Assembly: GCA_033026295.1 (NCBI GenBank)
Contig: CM065180.1
Coordinates: forward strand, 21,667,523 to 21,731,522
Origin: Channa striata
Taxonomy: Eukaryota; Chordata; Actinopteri; Anabantiformes; Channidae
Direction: 5' to 3'
DNA length: 64,000 nucleotides
Numbering within the stretch: position 1 is the first letter of the stretch; each line of letters begins with the position of its first letter. This document shows, one piece after another, positions 59,041 to 64,000 of this stretch. The notes beneath the pieces were generated by a model. It worked only from the letters and a program-made list of their open reading frames with translations, searched no databases and was not told where the DNA came from. The translations under genes were made by a program, and so were the position numbers.

Positions 59041-62000
59041 TACCACCTATACTAAAGCCGTAGAAAGCAAATGAAATTTGATTTAGTTATTGCTTTCTAT
59101 ATTATTATAGAAAGCAAGTAAAAAAAACGTGGTACCAAAGAATTTGCAAAATGAATTTCAAGACCTGGTGTTAAAACTTCAAGTTAGAATAAACTTAAAA
59201 AGCAGGTGTGTTTCAGAGCATTAAATATACGGAACAAACTTAGAAGATGAATAAAAAATGTGTTAAACATACTGCGTTTAAGAAAATGTTTAAATCTGAA
59301 AAACAAATACAAGGATTTAGTACAACATGATTTTGTGCAACAAATCTTTGAAATAGTATCCTCCTGTTTTCATTAAGTGCACGGAGAACCGAATATATTT
59401 ATTTAATAAAGGCAACATAATGATGTAATATGTGTAGGTGATTACAAAGGGGGCAGGGTTATAAATGACCCTGCTCTTCTTCAGTTTTACTTGAAAGAAC
59501 ATTAATCATCGTATTAGAGCACTGACTCACATTTACACAAAGATGTGATGACACATATGATGAATATTTATTATTATAAAGACTCCTGACTGAAAAACCC
59601 CTGTGATCAGTCTACATATTCAATACTCCTGGGCATTTTAAATCTTACACTAAGTGCTCTTTATAATCCCTCTAATGCCTTTTCTCTTTGCGACTCTGTT
59701 GTTCATGTACTTTTTTCTCACACTTTCTGCTCGGCCCAGAAACTAAACCTGGAAGATTTTTTTATTTTTTTTGAGCGGACAAATCTATGATTAAAGAGCA
59801 GCAGTCTGACAAAGCTCGGCTTTGTTCTGCTCTAAACGACCACCCAAGGGAGCTCAATCAAACAAGCCACACACACTTTAAAGTCATGTTACTGTGGATA
59901 TACACTTTGACACACACCGAGAGCCAGACACACACGTTTCCCACCTTCCTTAGACGTTGACATTGCTGCTGATTGGCTGAGGGTCAACGCCGACGCACAG
60001 CAGACGTCCAGCCCGTCGAGTGCAAATTACTGTGAATGAGACGTCGGTGAAAACGTGACAACAAGAAGCCAGTGGTTGGAAATATATCCACCGACCAGAA
60101 CGAGATAATTCCTGTCTAACAACAGACAAGCGTGGACACGGTTGTTTTAACTCAAAGGCAGCGAGATGTTCTTCAAAGCGAGGGCTCTGCAACATTTCTG
60201 AAATCAAAGTCCATCAAAAGAGATTTTTTCTTTGCTAAAAAGCAGCATCTCCGCTCAGGAGTCTTTGATTAGAGCAACACTGAATGGATGTGAATTCAAG
60301 ACCGTCATGCTGCAGATATAAACGTGCAGAATGTCTCGGCTGCTGCTCCACTGAGTCAATCATGACCGTACACGAGAACCTGGGTTTTTTTTGGCTGTGT
60401 TCCTACATGTTCCACTGTCTCACGGCAAATTCTAACTTGTTTTCAGTGACAGGAGGAGGAGGAGGAGTTAACCGCTGGTATCCCAACACTAGCATCACCA
60501 TAGATCTACACATCATCTGAATCTCGACCTTACGTCAGGAAACTGTTCTGAAGACTGCAGCTCACGTCCACGTGATGATTTTCAGAAAGTAAATGATGAC
60601 AAGCACCACAGGTAGATCTGCTGGACTTTGATTTCTTCTCATTCTGAAACGCCTCAGCTGGCGGGCTGATGTTTCACTAAGACAAAGACATTAAAGAAAG
60701 AATTGAATCAAAAACATGAAGCATCACAGTGAGTGGAAGCACGAGAAATGATTTTAGACAAACTCTCAGTGCTACAAAAAATCCGGGGACGTTGTCATTT
60801 GTCTCCATGAACTTAACTCAACCTGCAAATTCTTGTTTGTGCATTTAAAGCTCAGCGCCTCTCTAAACTCTGACGACACCAGGTGAAGGGAAACAGGAAC
60901 ACTTGCAGGTCCGTCAGTCATTTAGCAGTTGCTCTCATCAGCTGCTGGATGGATTGTTGTGGGATTTGTGAATTACATGCTGCTCAGAGGAAGTGTCCTA
61001 ATGATTTTGGTCTTCCTCGCACTCTAATTAGATATGACATATGTTATAAAACAAGGAGACGTGCCGAGCACGTGTATTTTAAGTCTGTTTTTTCTGGACG
61101 TCCTGTTAATGTTCAGGATGTAAGATCCTTGACTTTTCATCTAGTGCAGGCACTTGCATCTGGTCAAATTTGGCCAATAGTCAACAAAACTAAAATAGTT
61201 TTTACCAGTAATGGCTCATATTTTTTGTCTATGATTTGAAAATGTAGTTAACGTTGGTAGATGTTCGCTCTCAGAAACGGGGCTTCAGTAGGAATCTGTT
61301 TTTGTTCCTCAAGGTTCAGTTTACTCTGATGTTCCCCCAAAGCTAATTACTGGACCTCAAGATGTTCAGATGTTCAGCTTGGAAAGACAGAAGTGATGTT
61401 CATGTCGTGTCCATATCACTTTAGATGGTCCAGGTTCCTTTTTCTGTGTTTGTGAGACTTGAGACATGATACAGGTTCCCGTGTTCAGCGTCCATATGCT
61501 TCATATCCAGAGGTGGGTGTTTTGCAGCTGTAGCGTCCGTCCCACAAAGTCGACACCTCGCGTCACCCGACATGATGTTCACATTGCCTGGACATCTCTG
61601 CCATGTTGGTGGTGGAGCTAATGTCTTATTTACTTATATAAAGACCAGAGGGACGTTTGGACTTATGGTAGTCCAAGTCCAAGTCCCGATTCATGAAGAC
61701 TCTTTCATTCTCTCTGACTGTGGAACTGGTCCTGAGCTCCTCAGTGTAAAAAAAAACAACTGAGAATCCAAATTTGAATCTTTGGCGTCTCCTTAGTCCA
61801 ACTTTCTGTCCTCCTGCCTGTATCTCTTCCCTCCAGGCTTGACTGCGTTGTCTTCTGCGTGTCTGTTTGTCCGGACAAAACCTGTTCATTGACAGTTTCA
61901 TTCATCTCCATTATTAAGGCTCCGTCCCACATGACATCGGATAATATGATGTGACATGAAGGTGACGGAGGTGTCAGTCAGTATTACACGGAACCGATGG

Positions 62001-62989
62001 TGCTCGGCGTGTTCTACCGGAAACACGCGAGCACACGCTAAAGGTATGTTGGGGTTTGTGGGCGATTCCGTTACACATGGGCACAAAGGAGTGTTTGGTG
62101 AACTGATTCCCTCAAATAAGACTGTGTGTATTTGTGTTAATATGCAGGATGTGGCGTCCTCGGGCGAAAAACTCCTCAGTCTGACAAGAGAGGGGGAAAC
62201 GAATCAGGACTCTGATCCACCATTACTTCAGATAAGGCCCCAGCCCAAACGCTGGCAGGGATAATCCTGCTTTGCTGCAAGTGTTTGTGTGGGCGCGTGC
62301 GTGTTTCTTCTCACTGTGTGAGTGTGCATGGCAACCCGTGTGTCTTCATATTAGTGAGGATAAAACTGCATCTAAAAACGGGTCTGCACATTTGTGTGTG
62401 TGTGTGTGTGTGTGTGTAAATCTGAGTCGGTCACAGTCTCCATAAAGTGTGTCCTCATATCGGTCATAAATGCTGAGATAAAAGCCAACAAATTGCTGAG
62501 AGCTCCGAGTGGACAGTAAATCTCCGTCTCGCTCCCACACGCAGAGCTCGGTTTTGCTGCATCAGTGGAGGCAGATGTTAATCTGTTTATTAATAAGCAG
62601 AAACATCTCAGAGACTTAGTTTGGAGAGTTGACGTTTTCTCAAACCAAGGTCAATACTGTGGTTTGAATGTCGGACTTTCAGAATATTTGCCTCCCGTTT
62701 TCAGGACGTGGGGTGAAAGTTTGATATAGCTGAACATCTGTACAACATCGGGCAGAAAACACTGTAAAGCTCATTGTACAGCAACAGTATGTAACTGTGA
62801 TATTTTTGGTGGACGTATGTTCCAAAGGTCATCTTCCAACGGGCTGTGCAGAGTGTAGGAGATGGGGGAGAGATTTGGAGTCCTATGATGATGTTTCCTC
62901 TAAGTGCATCTTATTTTGTAGCTTCAGTGTTTGAATAGTGTGTGTGATTTGAGTTTCATGGTCCATAAAAGGTTCAGGGTTCTTCATAT
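59041..62989. other. Non-coding DNA without recognised genes
   Basis: Frames are short and lack motifs or splice support. A TG microsatellite lies at 62393-62417. Confidence 0.5.
62393..62417. repeat. (TG)n microsatellite
   Basis: Uninterrupted TG dinucleotides. Confidence 0.96.
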
Positions 62990-63303
62990 GAAAGGGCGAC
63001 TTTGTAAATGAACACTGACGCATTCAAACGTCCATCTGACATGAAATTATTTCTCTGCTTCTTGCTGAAAAACTCTTAAAAGATGACATCACTGGGAGGA
63101 GTTTGTCATCATTAGGGGTTCAGATGATATAACCTGGAGGGGCAACGAGAAGACATAACCTGAACTGAAGGTTCCTCCGAGTGATGTCATCTGGAGGCGT
63201 TTGTTTTAGTGTAGGGAAGTCAGCGGGAAGTTTAATGGCATTTATGTACATGTACCAGTCAAACTGAAGAAGCGAGTTCAATACCAGCGAAGGCGTCCTT
63301 TAA
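62990..63303 (+). mobile_element. TTAA-associated MITE, copy C
   Basis: Begins GAAAGGGCGACTTTG and ends GCGAAGGCGTCCTTTAA. It contains GGTTCCTCCGAGTGATGTCA and TCTGGAGGCGTTTG, and shares ATGTACATGTAC with copy A in the same orientation. The left end lacks a full TTAA. Confidence 0.65.
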
Positions 63304-63672
63304 CTCACTGAAACATCCAGAGTCTGTTTATCAAGAATATATTAATATTAAGATATATTATTTGCAACTATTGGACAGAAAATGTCTCCTAGCCTCCTCC
63401 ATCCCTAGTTTATGTGTAAAGTATTCTTCCAGTTTCCACGTCACACTCTGTGAGTTGCCTGTTGGAGCAGGATTTGCTGAAGCTTCAGACCTTAACCTCT
63501 GATTTTAGGTGAGCAAAACTAAAATAAAATAAGTGTTTTCCAGTGTCCACAGAAGCATCATTCTGCCCAGTGAAAGGAAGAGAACAATAAATACAATACA
63601 TTTGTCAGTGGCGATGACATTTTACTCCTTTTCCTTTGACAAAGACACAGTTCTCTGCTGCAAAAAATATCC

Positions 63673-63816
63673 TCAATATACAGAAACATTAAGACCCAGA
63701 CTCCTTTTGTGCAAAACAGAACCTAGAACCACGACACTGGACTCCCTAAGCCTGCGGCGCGATCTGGGTATGAGCTCATCAGTGTCTCTGCGTCCCCTCT
63801 GGATAAGGTAGTCCAG
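63673..63816 (-). CDS. Doubtful terminal coding exon of an unidentified minus-strand gene
   Basis: After a possible acceptor (CATTTTAATAG) the minus strand reads LDYLIQRGRRDTDELIPRSR, then RRLRESSVVVLGSV, and stops after 47 codons. The charged helical start looks protein-like, but I recognise no family, the acceptor is weak and no partner exon is visible. It may continue beyond the right edge or be chance. Confidence 0.22.
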   Translation of the reverse strand: MDYLIQRGRRDTDELIPRSRRRLRESSVVVLGSVLHKRSLGLNVSVY

Positions 63817-64000
63817 CTATTAAAATGATTTGTCGTTATGTCACTGAGAGGCGATGATGAGACCAGAGGTCAAAGGAGGTCACTGCCGACAGCAGCGGCT
63901 GCGAACTCGTGTGTGTTGGTTAAAAAGTGACTCAGTACTTCACAGGGAGCCCCTGCGACTCTGCTGAGTAATAGATGAAATGAAGGCGTGGATCAGAGAA

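Overview
The window looks like nuclear DNA of a ray-finned fish, probably a percomorph teleost. The coding exons are short and spliced, and they sit in AT-leaning non-coding DNA. That DNA holds many long (CA)n/(TG)n microsatellites, Tc1/mariner-like fossils, MITE-like elements and retroposon tails typical of fish. I see no bacterial operon, CRISPR array, tRNA or rRNA gene. Family assignments rest on recalled vertebrate protein families, not on a database search.

Layout. (1) At 3.5-5.8 kb, minus strand, lies the first coding exon of a Shisa-family AMPA-receptor auxiliary protein (best fit shisa8), with a likely non-coding first exon near 5.74 kb; the rest of the gene lies off the left edge. 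(2) About 34 kb follow (6-40 kb) with no recognisable protein gene. This stretch holds microsatellites, purine/pyrimidine-biased tracts, transposon remnants, and one compact homeodomain-type motif cluster at 20.67-20.82 kb that could be an enhancer. (3) At 40.16-55.83 kb, minus strand, lies a multi-exon myocardin-related transcription factor gene, closest to MRTF-A. Seventeen coding exons could be placed with splice sites and phases; the first coding exon and part of the RPEL region were not found. (4) At 55.8-64 kb the DNA is mainly non-coding, with two copies of a TTAA-associated palindromic element and one doubtful minus-strand exon at the right edge.

Main observation. The MRTF-A copy keeps the SAP domain, leucine zipper, glutamine-rich segment and C-terminal activation domain, and 13 consecutive exons join in frame. 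Its N-terminal RPEL (G-actin-sensing) region is eroded. RPEL1 has lost its Glu-Leu pair, RPEL2 reads RA...DL instead of RP...EL, and RPEL3 is unrecognisable and crosses a frame break at a short G run. The exon for the RPEL1-RPEL2 junction was not found. If real, this would be an SRF coactivator uncoupled from actin, or one made from a downstream start. An assembly indel in the G run is the main competing explanation for the frame break, but it would not restore the lost motif residues.

Context. A shisa8-like and an mrtfa-like gene lie together, which parallels the SHISA8/MRTFA neighbourhood on human chromosome 22q13 and the paralogous SHISA9/MRTFB pair on 16p13. This supports naming both genes as members of the same ancient paralogous block.
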